Below, piece after piece: positions 53,651-63,186 of a stretch of DNA of 64,000 nt. The notes under the pieces are model-generated. The model saw only the letters and a list, made by a program, of their open reading frames with translations, ran no database searches and was not told the DNA's origin. The position numbers and the translations under genes are program-made. How positions within the stretch are numbered: position 1 is the stretch's first letter; each line of letters begins with the position of its first letter. Source of the DNA: Bacteroidia bacterium (GTDB lineage Bacteria > Bacteroidota > Bacteroidia > UKL13-3); contig JAKLJI010000016.1 of assembly GCA_023151275.1 (NCBI GenBank), positions 1 through 64,000 on the forward strand. Direction: 5' to 3'.

Positions 53651-54190
53651 ATGAAAAAAATCTTTTTTGTGATAGCCTTAGGTTTGATGATGAGCCAGCT
53701 ATCCGCCCAGGTTTACTTCACCAATGCCGGAAAAGTAAGCTTCTTTTCAAGTACTCCGGTTGAGGATATCAAGGCCGAAAATCCCAAAACACTCGTTGCC
53801 TTAAAAACAAATGGCGAACTGGCTGTGGTTATTTACAATACCGGCTTCGAGTTTGAAAACAAGTTGATGCAAGAGCATTTCAACGAAAAGTACATGGAGA
53901 GTGAAAAATACCCTCAAAGTACCTTTCAGGGAAAGATTAACGAGAAAATAGATTTTACCAAAGATGGTGAATACAATGTAACGGCTACCGGAAAATTGAG
54001 AATTCACGGTGTTGAACAAAATCGCACCATTAGCGGAAAGTTGATTATCAAAGGAAATACCATTCAACTTATCAGCAACTTTAAGGTAAAAACTGCCGAC
54101 CACAAGATTGAAATTCCAACCCTTGTTGTTGCCAAGATTGCTGAAGAAATTGAAATTAAAGTTGATGCAATGCTTCAGCCTAAAAAGTAG
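53651..54190 (+). CDS. YceI-family periplasmic protein
   Basis: The 179-aa product has a signal peptide (ending LSA/Q) and the YceI lipocalin-like fold: GKVSFFSSTPVEDIKAEN at the start, YNTGFEFENKLMQEHFNEKYMESEKYPQSTF pattern in pieces and GVEQNRTISGKL. Members bind polyisoprenoids such as ubiquinone precursors. Here it closes the haem-lipoprotein/DUF5777 run, where a quinone- or isoprenoid-binding role would fit electron transfer. Confidence 0.9.
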   Translation: MKKIFFVIALGLMMSQLSAQVYFTNAGKVSFFSSTPVEDIKAENPKTLVALKTNGELAVVIYNTGFEFENKLMQEHFNEKYMESEKYPQSTFQGKINEKIDFTKDGEYNVTATGKLRIHGVEQNRTISGKLIIKGNTIQLISNFKVKTADHKIEIPTLVVAKIAEEIEIKVDAMLQPKK

Positions 54191-54207
54191 TCACTATCAA
54201 AATGCAT

Positions 54208-54236
54208 AAAAAAGCCGGGCTAACCCGGCTTTTTTT
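54208..54236. terminator. Bidirectional terminator
   Basis: AAAAAAGCCGGG and CCCGGCTTTTTT around CTAA, 12-bp stem, between the convergent yceI-type and ZIP genes. Confidence 0.9.
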
Positions 54237-54237
54237 G

Positions 54238-54960
54238 TTAGTGACCTGCTAGGTAACCTACTCCAATTGCCAGAAGAATTCCAACTACCACCGCAACAAG
54301 TTTTCCGGTTGGAAACCCATGATGCTCGCTGCTTTCAAAAAGTATGGTTGTTGAAATATGCAGGAAAGTTCCGATGATAAAGGCCATTAGATAATCAAAC
54401 AAAACCTCCGGGATATGATTTCCAATAAATTGGCTTGAGATTACCCCTGCGGGAGCCATAAATGCATAAATAACCAATAGCGTAATTAGCGTTTTTGATG
54501 GCAAATTCAATCCTTTGAAAATGGTCATCATGGTAAAGCTGGCCGGAATCTCGTGAAGGAAAATACCTACAATAAGCGCAAAAGCACTTTCTTCTGATGA
54601 AAGTAAGGCTCCAATTGGAATGCCTTCGGTAAACGAATGGAAAGAAAGACTAACAAAGATTCCCAAAGGAATAACTTTCTTTTTCAAATGGTGATGAATA
54701 TGCATGTGGCCATGCTCAATCCCTTCTGAATAGCGTTCAAGAAAAACCTGAAACAAGAATCCACTCAAAACAAAAAGCCCTTTGTAAGCATTGAATTCCT
54801 GGAATACTTCCGGAATAAGTTGAGTAAGTGTAACCGATAATAAATAGGCTCCTGCAAAAGATAAAAAGAGCTTTAATTGGCGTTCATAGATTTTTGAACT
54901 GAAAAAAGCCAGCAATCCGCCAATTAGCGGCCCCATAATCAATAGAAGTGCACTACTCAT
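54238..54960 (-). CDS. ZIP-family metal transporter
   Basis: The 240-aa protein has about eight membrane helices, a His-rich loop (HGHMHIHHHLKKK) between helices 3 and 4, HSFTEGIPIG (helix 4 metal site) and HEIPASF (helix 5). It imports zinc or another divalent metal. It overlaps the PAP2 gene upstream by 8 bp. Confidence 0.9.
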   Translation of the reverse strand: MSSALLLIMGPLIGGLLAFFSSKIYERQLKLFLSFAGAYLLSVTLTQLIPEVFQEFNAYKGLFVLSGFLFQVFLERYSEGIEHGHMHIHHHLKKKVIPLGIFVSLSFHSFTEGIPIGALLSSEESAFALIVGIFLHEIPASFTMMTIFKGLNLPSKTLITLLVIYAFMAPAGVISSQFIGNHIPEVLFDYLMAFIIGTFLHISTTILFESSEHHGFPTGKLVAVVVGILLAIGVGYLAGH

Positions 54961-55534
54961 GATTTGTGCTTACAAACTTACGGGTATACCTACCAAAAGC
55001 CAGTCCAAATAAACTTCCAACCCAGGCTCCAACAATTACATCCATGGGGTAATGAACGCCAACATAAACTTGCGAAAAGGCGATTGAAGATGCCCAGAAA
55101 ATCAAAACTGGCCAACGCCAAAACCATTTTTCGGGAAGTAGTAAGCTAAAAAAAATGGCTAAAGCAAAATGGTTAGTCGCATGAGCGGATATAAAGCTGT
55201 AGCCATTGCAGGATGAAATCAGGTGGCGAACCATCCCTTCCAATAAGGGTTCATTGCATGGCCGTATGCGTTGAAATGTATTTTTTACCAGATTGGCGCT
55301 GAATTGGTCGGAAAGGGCAATGAGCAAAGCTGCGCCTACAACTGGAATCCATGCTTTTTTGCCATATTGTTTAATCCAAAAACCAATTACAAGCAGGTAT
55401 TGCAAATACCAAGTGGATTGCTCCCGTAAAATAGGGGCAAGCCAATCAAGGAAAGGATTGGCCAAATCGCGGTTCAGGATTAGGAAAAAATCCCTGTCGA
55501 GTTGTAAGAGGGTTTCAAGCATTTCGTTCTGCAA
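54953..55534 (-). CDS. PAP2-family phosphatase
   Basis: The 193-aa membrane protein has the three PAP2 motifs: KNTFQRIRP (C1), SFISAHATNH (C2, usually PSGH) and SQVYVGVHYPMD (C3, where the usual Arg after Ser is Gln). The catalytic His residues in C2 and C3 are present. The group includes undecaprenyl-pyrophosphate and lipid A phosphatases. Start 55534 overlaps the methyltransferase end by 20 bp; Met at 55522 is an alternative. Confidence 0.88.
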   Translation of the reverse strand: MQNEMLETLLQLDRDFFLILNRDLANPFLDWLAPILREQSTWYLQYLLVIGFWIKQYGKKAWIPVVGAALLIALSDQFSANLVKNTFQRIRPCNEPLLEGMVRHLISSCNGYSFISAHATNHFALAIFFSLLLPEKWFWRWPVLIFWASSIAFSQVYVGVHYPMDVIVGAWVGSLFGLAFGRYTRKFVSTNHE

Positions 55535-56264
55535 GTAAAATATAACGCTCCGATTTTTCCGGATTAAATGCTCCCAATTGGTAATCGCCCCACTCGTTCA
55601 AGAGTTTAAATCCTGCGGCACTTAGCAATTCGTGGAAATCTGTTTGGCTGAGCAATTGAACTTTTTCCTGAAAATGAAATTCCCCTTTGTCGGTTTCAAA
55701 CTCAATGTCTTTTACCACTTTTCCATCGCAAATGCTTTTGCTTATCCTAAAAACTATCCCCGATTCCGTTTTTTCATGGTAAGGGACAAGAACTTGCTTA
55801 ACCCATTCTGCATTCAGAAAGTCAATCAACAATCTGCCACCCGGCTTTAAACAAGTTTTGATAGATTGCAAGCATTGCAAGTTCACATCCATTGAATCAA
55901 AATACCCAAAACTGGTAAATAGGTTCAGCGCCAAATCAAAGCGGGAGGGGAAATTTAATCCACGTAAATCCCCAACAAAGAATTGCAGGCGTTCATTTTC
56001 GAACTTGCTGGCATGAGCAATGCTCTCCGGAGATAGATCAATTCCGGTTAATTTATGTCCAAGGCTGTTTAAATAAATGGAATGCCTTCCTTTACCGCAG
56101 GCTAAATCTGCAATTTCATCTTCAAGTCCGGGCTTAAGGGTTGCTACAAGATTGTCTAAAAATGCAGCAGCTTCTGAATAATCCCTGTTTTTATAAAGAA
56201 TATGGTAGTATTCAGAATTGAACCAATCTGCAAACCACTCTTTTTTCTGATTTTCCACGTTCAT
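55515..56264 (-). CDS. Class I SAM-dependent methyltransferase
   Basis: The 249-aa protein has the Rossmann-type SAM site IADLACGKGRHSIYLN with ATG-like acidic GIDLSPESI after it, and FDLALNLFTSFGYF, LKPGGRLLIDFLN downstream. The N-terminal WFADWFNSEYYHILYKNRD is typical of a Bacteroidota small-molecule methyltransferase group. Substrate unknown. First gene of the unit with PAP2 and ZIP. Confidence 0.9.
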   Translation of the reverse strand: MNVENQKKEWFADWFNSEYYHILYKNRDYSEAAAFLDNLVATLKPGLEDEIADLACGKGRHSIYLNSLGHKLTGIDLSPESIAHASKFENERLQFFVGDLRGLNFPSRFDLALNLFTSFGYFDSMDVNLQCLQSIKTCLKPGGRLLIDFLNAEWVKQVLVPYHEKTESGIVFRISKSICDGKVVKDIEFETDKGEFHFQEKVQLLSQTDFHELLSAAGFKLLNEWGDYQLGAFNPEKSERYILLAERNA

Positions 56265-56280
56265 TTTCCCTTCTAAAAAT

Positions 56281-56315
56281 AGGAAAGGCCGTTTACTCGG
56301 TAAACGGCCTTTCCT
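56281..56315 (-). terminator. Terminator after hppA
   Basis: Perfect 16-bp stem AGGAAAGGCCGTTTAC / GTAAACGGCCTTTCCT with loop TCG; on the minus strand a TATTTTTAG tract follows. Confidence 0.85.
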
Positions 56316-56338
56316 AAATCAAATGTATTAACCCTTAT

Positions 56339-58849
56339 TTAGTGGTGCTTTGCACAAGCATCGCCACAGTTTTTCTCACAGGTTTCTTTGCTATCGCATT
56401 TTTTATCACAACCTTCCATGCAGCCGGATTTTTCTTGCTTATCGTCGCATGATTTTTCACAGCCGGCATGTGCATCTTTTAGCTTTGCCATGCAAGCTTC
56501 TTTCTGCTCTGGAGTGCATTTCATGCTATCGCAATAAGCAGCACATTCTTCTTGAGTCATGTTCATGCATTTTTCCATGTCACATGCACCCATATCCATT
56601 TTTCCACCTTCGCAGCATTCCATTTTTTCTTTAGGCGCACCAGCAACATTGGCGTGTCCATTTGCATTTTGGTGTCCCAACATTGGAGCCAGGGTTAAAC
56701 CTACCAAACAAGAAAGCTTAATCAGGATATTCATAGATGGACCAGATGTATCCTTGAATGGATCACCAACAGTATCACCTACAACCGCAGCTTTGTGTGG
56801 TTCAGATTTTTTGTAGAAGATTTCTTTCTTACCGTTTACTTCAATTTCAACACCTTTTTCAAATGATTTCTTGGCGTTATCCCAAGCACCACCGGCATTG
56901 TTTTGGAAAATAGCCCAAAGTACACCACTTACAGTTACACCAGCCATATAAGCACCAAGCGCTTCAGCACCCATAACCAAACCAACAATAATTGGAGTAA
57001 CAATGGTGATGATACCAGGAGCCATCATTTCACGCAAAGCTGCTGAAGTAGAAATTTCAACGCATTTGCCGTATTCAGGTTTTCCGGTTCCTTCCATAAT
57101 TCCAGGAATCTCACGGAACTGACGACGTACTTCATTTACCATATCCATTGCAGCTTTACCTACAGAGTTCATGGCCAATGCCGAGAATACTACAGGAATC
57201 ATACCGCCAATAAACAAAGCAGCAAGTACTTTCGCATCAAAAATGTTAATTCCTTTGATACCAGTGAAGGTTACATAGGCTGCAAACAATGCCAATGCTG
57301 TCAATGCAGCAGAAGCAATTGCAAATCCTTTACCAATTGCAGCAGTTGTATTTCCTACAGAGTCAAGAATATCAGTTTTTTCACGAACATCAGCTGGTAG
57401 TTCGCTCATTTCAGCAACACCACCTGCGTTATCCGCAATTGGACCAAAGGCATCAATTGCAAGTTGCATCGCTGTATTGGCCATCATAGCTGAAGCTGCA
57501 ATACCTACACCGTAGAAACCAGCAAGTGCATAAGCACCCCAGATTGCTCCGGCAAACAAAATCACAGGAAGTGCAGTAGAAAGCATACCTGTGCCTAAGC
57601 CGGCAATAATATTGGTTGCAGCACCGGTTGCAGATTTTTGTACAATACCCAAAACCGGTTTTTTACCAAGTCCGGTGTAGAATTCAGTAATATAAGAAAT
57701 AGCACCACCTACAAACATACCAATGATTACGGCATAGAATACATTCATAGAAGTTGTAGTAGCCATTGAAAACTCACCAGCATTAAATACGCTCATGGTG
57801 ATTGTTTCTGGCAACATCATTTTAATTAAGAAGAAGGATGCAATCAATGAAAGGATGATTGATGCCCAGTTACCGCGGTTCAAAGCAGATTGAACGGTGT
57901 TTGTATCTGCTTTTGCATTATCACTAACATTTACAAAATAGCTTGAAACGATAGAGGCTAATAGTCCAAAACCGGCAATGCTCAATGGCAACAAAATCGG
58001 ACCAAGACCATTGTAAGGAATACCTTCAAAGCTTCCGTTTGCTCCTACATAATCACGAATCAGGTAATTACCCAATACCATAGAAGCAAGCACTGTCGCA
58101 ACATACGAACCGAACAAGTCGGCACCCATACCTGCAACGTCACCTACGTTATCACCTACGTTGTCGGCAATAGTTGCTGGGTTACGTGGATCATCTTCAG
58201 GGATCCCTGCTTCTACTTTTCCTACCAAGTCAGCTCCTACGTCGGCAGCTTTGGTATAAATACCTCCACCAACACGGGCAAACAAAGCAATACTTTCAGC
58301 ACCAACCGAGAAACCGGCCAATACTTCAAGTACGCGGGTCATTGTTTCGTAACCGCCATTTTCCAAGGTTCCATTCATGAAGAATTGGAAGAAAAGGATA
58401 AACAGCATGCTCAATCCAAGAATTGCTAAGCTGGCAACACCTAAGCCCATTACTGTACCACCAGTAAAAGAAACCTTAAGGGCTTTGCTCAAGGAAGTAC
58501 GAGCAGCTTGTGTGGTACGAACGTTTGCTTTGGTAGCGATACGCATTCCGAAGAATCCGGCAAGAGCACTAAAAACAGCACCAATAACAAAGGCTGCTAC
58601 AATTAAAATATGTGAGGTCTCTACAACCTGACTTAACCAACCCAAAGCTGCACCGGCTATGACAACATAAATAGCCAGAATTTTGTATTCTGCTTTCAAA
58701 AATGCCATCGCGCCTTCGGCAACGTAACCCGCGATTTCTTTCATCCGGTCGTTACCGGCATCTTGCTTGCTAACCCAGGCGCTCTTTACGGCCATTACCA
58801 CCAAGCCTAAAACGGCCAGCAGGGGGATCAGGTAAATAAAACTAGTCAT
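56339..58849 (-). CDS. hppA: Membrane pyrophosphatase (H+/Na+-pumping) with Cys-rich C-terminal tail
   Basis: The 836-aa protein pumps H+ or Na+ using PPi. The pyrophosphate site is [11 protein letters not shown] and the following [19 protein letters not shown] region, with later acidic [21 protein letters not shown] has Ala at the position that is Lys in K+-independent forms, so it is probably K+-dependent. After the last membrane helix (~705-725) comes a tail at residues 744-836 with 16 Cys, several His/Asp/Glu and repeats such as EKCMNM, CEKSC, CDKKC and CEKNC. Typical members end soon after the last helix, so this tail is extra and resembles a metal-binding segment. It stands alone with its own promoter and terminator. 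Confidence 0.95.
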   Translation of the reverse strand: MTSFIYLIPLLAVLGLVVMAVKSAWVSKQDAGNDRMKEIAGYVAEGAMAFLKAEYKILAIYVVIAGAALGWLSQVVETSHILIVAAFVIGAVFSALAGFFGMRIATKANVRTTQAARTSLSKALKVSFTGGTVMGLGVASLAILGLSMLFILFFQFFMNGTLENGGYETMTRVLEVLAGFSVGAESIALFARVGGGIYTKAADVGADLVGKVEAGIPEDDPRNPATIADNVGDNVGDVAGMGADLFGSYVATVLASMVLGNYLIRDYVGANGSFEGIPYNGLGPILLPLSIAGFGLLASIVSSYFVNVSDNAKADTNTVQSALNRGNWASIILSLIASFFLIKMMLPETITMSVFNAGEFSMATTTSMNVFYAVIIGMFVGGAISYITEFYTGLGKKPVLGIVQKSATGAATNIIAGLGTGMLSTALPVILFAGAIWGAYALAGFYGVGIAASAMMANTAMQLAIDAFGPIADNAGGVAEMSELPADVREKTDILDSVGNTTAAIGKGFAIASAALTALALFAAYVTFTGIKGINIFDAKVLAALFIGGMIPVVFSALAMNSVGKAAMDMVNEVRRQFREIPGIMEGTGKPEYGKCVEISTSAALREMMAPGIITIVTPIIVGLVMGAEALGAYMAGVTVSGVLWAIFQNNAGGAWDNAKKSFEKGVEIEVNGKKEIFYKKSEPHKAAVVGDTVGDPFKDTSGPSMNILIKLSCLVGLTLAPMLGHQNANGHANVAGAPKEKMECCEGGKMDMGACDMEKCMNMTQEECAAYCDSMKCTPEQKEACMAKLKDAHAGCEKSCDDKQEKSGCMEGCDKKCDSKETCEKNCGDACAKHH

Positions 58850-58894
58850 ATGTTTTTCTTGTGTGTGTTCTTTTTACAGGTTTTTCAAAGACTG

Positions 58895-58902
58895 CAAAAA
58901 TA
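58895..58902 (-). promoter_or_regulatory. Candidate -7 element for hppA
   Basis: Reads TATTTTTG on the minus strand (TAnnTTTG consensus), ~45 bp upstream of the ATG. The -33 element is unclear. Confidence 0.4.
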
Positions 58903-59016
58903 AGGGCAATAACCGAACTTTTGTATTACTAAATATTTGCTTTTTTAAGTGCCTGATAATCAAATCGGGATACTTGCTAAAATGATATGCTTGCACTTGA
59001 ATACTAGCTTGTTAGT

Positions 59017-59811
59017 ATGAAACACCTACTTTTTACCCTGTTTGTCCTATCCTTTTTCGGGGCAAATGCTCAGGTTTTTTCGGCTTTTCAAGCTCCTTTA
59101 AATCCGTTTTTTCCCTTTGCTCCTCCCAATTTTAATTCCTTGGAAGATGGAATTCACCCCTCCAATTTTGAAAGACCTTCTTTAATGCTAAGTTCCGGTT
59201 TGGGTTTGCAAAGTCCGAACCTGCCGTATCAAGCAGCCGACCTGCGTTTCCGGCTTAGTAAGGCCCCATTTCGTCTTGGCGTTTTTCGGGAGGGAATACC
59301 TCAGTTTCGTTCTATTGGCGGCATAATTGGTACCGGCTTTTCAGGTGGACCTGAATTTTTTGGGGCAATCGACTACAGCTACCGAAATTTAGGTATTCCT
59401 GAATACGAACTTGCCCATTTTCATTTGATTCGACTTAGTTGGATTTGGAAACCCAAAATTCCTTTTTCTTTCCGTTGCCAAACAGCCCTCGAAGCTGCCC
59501 CAAATGCCAAACGGAACTTCCTGGTTCAAGCTGCCCTAAATTATGCCATCTCGCCAAATCATTCGCTGGGTTTTGGCTTTCGTAATTATTCTGCCGACCT
59601 CTCGCCTCAAACTTCTTTGCAGTTTTCCGGTATGAGTAGCCAACAGCTTCAATATGTGTTTTCTGTGCCGCTCCATCAAACTGGAATTTCTGCTGGATTT
59701 GCTTTGCCTTTGAAGGAAATGAAATTGGGTTTTTCTGCCGAATGGACTTCCTGGCGTGGTTCGTATCTGCATGTTCAACTGCTGCTTCCCTTGAAAGGAT
59801 TGGATTCATGA
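59017..59811 (+). CDS. Secreted beta-barrel-like protein, 264 aa
   Basis: Signal peptide MKHLLFTLFVLSFFGANA/Q, then an aromatic-rich body with alternating strands (LGFGFRNYSADLSPQTSLQF, YVFSVPLHQTGISAGFALPL, LGFSAEWTSWRGSYLHVQLLL), ending in an amphipathic strand as outer-membrane barrels do. I do not recognise a named family. Its stop overlaps the start of the HhH protein (ATGA), which points to a joint role at the outer membrane. Confidence 0.7.
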   Translation: MKHLLFTLFVLSFFGANAQVFSAFQAPLNPFFPFAPPNFNSLEDGIHPSNFERPSLMLSSGLGLQSPNLPYQAADLRFRLSKAPFRLGVFREGIPQFRSIGGIIGTGFSGGPEFFGAIDYSYRNLGIPEYELAHFHLIRLSWIWKPKIPFSFRCQTALEAAPNAKRNFLVQAALNYAISPNHSLGFGFRNYSADLSPQTSLQFSGMSSQQLQYVFSVPLHQTGISAGFALPLKEMKLGFSAEWTSWRGSYLHVQLLLPLKGLDS

Positions 59812-61742
59812 GCCCGCGAGTTTTGTGCTGCTTGTTGCTTTGCTTGCCGAGTATGCTTTTGGCCCAACGCATCCAATCGCAAGAAGATTTGCTTGCATTT
59901 ATCCAAACTTTGGAGCCCACGGATGAAGACGAAGGAATTAGGCAGGAGCTCTTCCTAAAATTGGATTTTCTAATCAATAATCCCCTTTCACTCAATTACG
60001 CATCCGAAACGCAATTGGCCCAAATTCCCGGAATCCGACCCTCAGAAATTCAAGCTATTCTTGCACATCGCCAAAAGTATGGCTCCTTTCTGCATCTAGC
60101 TGAACTGGCTTCAGTTCAGGGCTTAGCTCGCCCACGTGCAGCTTTGCTTTCTTCTTTTTTTGAAGCCAATATTCAGAAAAATTCTTTTATCCAATTTCAG
60201 CCAGTCCCCAAACAAAGCCTGAAAATTCGCTTTCAATCAAAAACCAGTTCTTCTTACCAAAACGATTCACGACGCATTCAGCCCTGGCTGCAAGCCCTTC
60301 GGCTGGAGTGGAAACCTGCTCCAAATTGGAACGCGATTATTCAAGCCGAGCAAGATCCCGGAGAGTCTTGGCAAGGCAAGCCCAATTTCAGTTCAGGCTC
60401 CTTATCCAGAACCGGAAAAGGGATTTGTAAAACCGCTATTATCGGAGATTTTCAGTCCAGTTTTTCACAAGGACTCTGGCTGGGGCCAGGTTTTCAAAAT
60501 CAAGCGGGCATTTCCTTGTTGCAGCAAATGCGCTTTTCTGATGGTTTTAAGCCCTACAAAAGTCGCGATGAAAATCGATACTTAAGAGGGATAGCCCTGG
60601 ATTTTGGATGGAGAAACTGGAACCTACAAACCTTGGCTTCGTTTAAAACAAAAAATCAATTAGGCGCTTCTTTCGATTCACTGAATGGATTCTTTTCCGA
60701 AAATCAATTTCAATCGGATTTCAACACAAACAGCGTAAACCAGGTTCAGAATGAACGATTGTTTGGAATACGTTTAAACCGAAAAATTTCCGGCTGGAAC
60801 TTGGCTCTTGCTTCATCCTGGATAAAGTATTCTCCACCCATACTCACACGTGAAAGGTATCCTTATCAATGGGGTAGCCGTAGCCTCGAAAACTACAAAA
60901 CGCTTAGTTTTCAATTTCGCAAGACGCTTCAAAATGGATTGGTTTCAGGAGAAGCCCTAATCGACAATTTTGGCGATTTGCCCATCAGCTTGCAATGGAT
61001 GCAAAGTTTATCGGCAAACCTGGATGCCATGCTTGCTTTCCGGTATTTTCCCATACGCTATTCAAATCCGTACAGTAGGGCTTTTTCACGCTGGAATCAA
61101 CAAGATGAAAACGGACTATTTGCCAACTTAATTTGGCAAGTTTCAAGAAACCAACAACTGCGAACATATCTCGATGTATTTGATAGCGATTGGATTCGTT
61201 ACCGAAAACCATTTCCAGTTTCAGGCTCTGAACAGGCTCTTGAATGGCGATACCAAACGCGATCAGGTGAATTGCTTGCATGCAAACTACAAAATAAAGT
61301 AGAGGCCAATCAGGTAAACGAACAACGCATTACCCAACGCCAAAATCAACTCATTCTGGTATTGACCATGCCGGTTGGCGATTCCATCAAGCTGCAATCC
61401 CGCTACCAGCAGGCCTTTTTAAACGCAAATGAGCAAGGTCAAAGCTATTTACTTTGGTCTCAAATGACCTGTAAAGTCAAACCATTTCAATTCAGTTTTC
61501 GTTTTAGTATTTGGAATTGCTACTCTTCTCAATTGCCACTTTTTAGCAGCGATTTAAACTTACCAGGTATGTTTTCAATGGCCGCTTTTTATGGTAAGGG
61601 TCATGAATTTACAACACGTTTCGACTGGAAAAAGAAAGCCCTAAAAACAGGTGTGCGATTGGCTTGGCGTCCCCAAAGCTTGAACCAAGTTGAGACTTGG
61701 AGCCTTTCTTTTCAGCTCAATTTGGAGTTGAATGGAAGTTGA
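59808..61742 (+). CDS. Secreted helix-hairpin-helix protein with barrel-like C-terminal part
   Basis: The 644-aa product has a signal peptide (MSPRVLCCLLLCLPSMLLA/Q) and, at ~65-120, a ComEA-like double HhH (NYASETQLAQIPGIRPSEIQ then AILAHRQKYGSFLHLAELASVQGL), a motif that normally binds DNA non-specifically. The remaining ~500 residues are Ser/Gln/Trp-rich with alternating strands (AFRYFPIRYSNPYSRAFSRW, LSLQFN-type end), consistent with an outer-membrane barrel. Start 59808 overlaps the previous stop; the frame is open to 59742 but the signal peptide begins here. Possible roles are DNA binding at the surface or an unrelated structural use of HhH. Confidence 0.75.
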   Translation: MSPRVLCCLLLCLPSMLLAQRIQSQEDLLAFIQTLEPTDEDEGIRQELFLKLDFLINNPLSLNYASETQLAQIPGIRPSEIQAILAHRQKYGSFLHLAELASVQGLARPRAALLSSFFEANIQKNSFIQFQPVPKQSLKIRFQSKTSSSYQNDSRRIQPWLQALRLEWKPAPNWNAIIQAEQDPGESWQGKPNFSSGSLSRTGKGICKTAIIGDFQSSFSQGLWLGPGFQNQAGISLLQQMRFSDGFKPYKSRDENRYLRGIALDFGWRNWNLQTLASFKTKNQLGASFDSLNGFFSENQFQSDFNTNSVNQVQNERLFGIRLNRKISGWNLALASSWIKYSPPILTRERYPYQWGSRSLENYKTLSFQFRKTLQNGLVSGEALIDNFGDLPISLQWMQSLSANLDAMLAFRYFPIRYSNPYSRAFSRWNQQDENGLFANLIWQVSRNQQLRTYLDVFDSDWIRYRKPFPVSGSEQALEWRYQTRSGELLACKLQNKVEANQVNEQRITQRQNQLILVLTMPVGDSIKLQSRYQQAFLNANEQGQSYLLWSQMTCKVKPFQFSFRFSIWNCYSSQLPLFSSDLNLPGMFSMAAFYGKGHEFTTRFDWKKKALKTGVRLAWRPQSLNQVETWSLSFQLNLELNGS

Positions 61743-61861
61743 TATAGTTTAAAGCTTTGTTTATCAGCCTGTTGTTATTTTGTTGAGTCCGAATTAAAAC
61801 TCCTAACTGCCTTTAGGGATTACCAATTCATAAAGTTATTTTCGCGCCATATATTTTTACT

Positions 61862-63118
61862 ATGGATTTGTTCGATAAGTTGCAGAAAAAAGCCGGCCCT
61901 CTGGGACAGTATGCCGACGATGCCTATGGTTATTACATGTTTCCTCGCCTTGAAGGTGAAATTGGACCAATGATGAATTTCCGCGGTAAGGAAATGCTGA
62001 ATTGGAGTTTGAACAATTACCTCGGACTTGCCAACCATCCTGAAGTGCGAAAGGCAGATACCGAAGCTACTGAGAAATTTGGTTTGGCTTATCCAATGGG
62101 TGCTCGCATGATGAGTGGTAATTCGGTTTACCACGAACAACTCGACCGCGAATTGGCTGCCTTCGAAATGAAAGAGGATGCAGTATTGCTAAATTACGGT
62201 TACCAAGGTATGGTTTCTGCAATTGATGCACTTGTCGACCGCCACGATGTGATTGTGTATGATGCGGAATCGCATGCTTGTATCGTAGATGGCGTTCGCC
62301 TGCACATGGGTAAACGCTTTGTTTACGAACACAACAACATGGAAAGCCTGGAAAAACAATTGCAGCGTGCTCAGAAAATTACCGAAGAAACAGGTGGCGC
62401 CATTCTGGTAATCACCGAAGGTGTATTTGGTATGACAGGTGCTCAAGGACGTTTGGCTGATATCGTTGCTCTGAAATCGAAATACTCGTTCCGCCTTTTT
62501 GTGGATGATGCGCACGGATTCGGTACACTGGGCAAAACTGGTGCCGGTACTGGCGAAGAGCAAAATTGCCAGGATGGAATTGATATTTACTTTGGAACCT
62601 TCGCCAAATCCATGGCGCTAATTGGCGGATTCATTGCTTCGGATAAAAACATTGTAAAATTCCTGCGCTATAACCTGCGTTCCCAAATTTATGCCAAGTC
62701 GGTTCCAATGCCCATTGTTTGGGGCGCTTTAAAACGTCTCGATTTGATTCGCAAACATCCTGAATACAAAGAAAACCTTTGGAAAATTGTAGATGCACTT
62801 CAAAAAGGATTGCGCGATGTTGGCTTTGATTTGGGTAGAACAAATTCATGCGTAACTCCGGTTATGATGCATGGAACAGTAGGGGAGTCTACGGCGGTAG
62901 TGCACGACTTGCGCGAGAACTATGGAATTTTCTGCTCGGTGGTGGTTTATCCGGTAATTCCAAAAGGCATGATTCTTTTGCGTTTAATTCCTACCGCCGT
63001 TCATACCCTCGATCAGGTTGAACGTACCATTAAGGCATTCGTAGAAATTCGCGAAAAATTGGCCAACGGAACCTACAGCGAAGTGGGCCGTATTGTATCC
63101 ATGGCCGAAAATGCTTAA
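61862..63118 (+). CDS. Alpha-oxoamine synthase family PLP enzyme (serine palmitoyltransferase-like)
   Basis: The 418-aa enzyme belongs to the AOS family that condenses an amino acid with an acyl-CoA/ACP. The PLP lysine is Lys249 in TFAKSMALIGG; His138 (ESHAC) stacks on PLP and DDAHGFG (215-221) holds the ring Asp and His. Bacteroidota use this type either as serine palmitoyltransferase for sphingolipids or as cysteate acyltransferase for sulfonolipids; 2-amino-3-ketobutyrate ligase and AONS are alternatives. It stands alone, with ~120 bp upstream. Confidence 0.88.
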   Translation: MDLFDKLQKKAGPLGQYADDAYGYYMFPRLEGEIGPMMNFRGKEMLNWSLNNYLGLANHPEVRKADTEATEKFGLAYPMGARMMSGNSVYHEQLDRELAAFEMKEDAVLLNYGYQGMVSAIDALVDRHDVIVYDAESHACIVDGVRLHMGKRFVYEHNNMESLEKQLQRAQKITEETGGAILVITEGVFGMTGAQGRLADIVALKSKYSFRLFVDDAHGFGTLGKTGAGTGEEQNCQDGIDIYFGTFAKSMALIGGFIASDKNIVKFLRYNLRSQIYAKSVPMPIVWGALKRLDLIRKHPEYKENLWKIVDALQKGLRDVGFDLGRTNSCVTPVMMHGTVGESTAVVHDLRENYGIFCSVVVYPVIPKGMILLRLIPTAVHTLDQVERTIKAFVEIREKLANGTYSEVGRIVSMAENA

Positions 63119-63186
63119 GAAGGATTTTAGAAATTTCAACCCTATACTTGTATAAAGTTGGCATCAACTTTGTTAGTTAATTCCTT

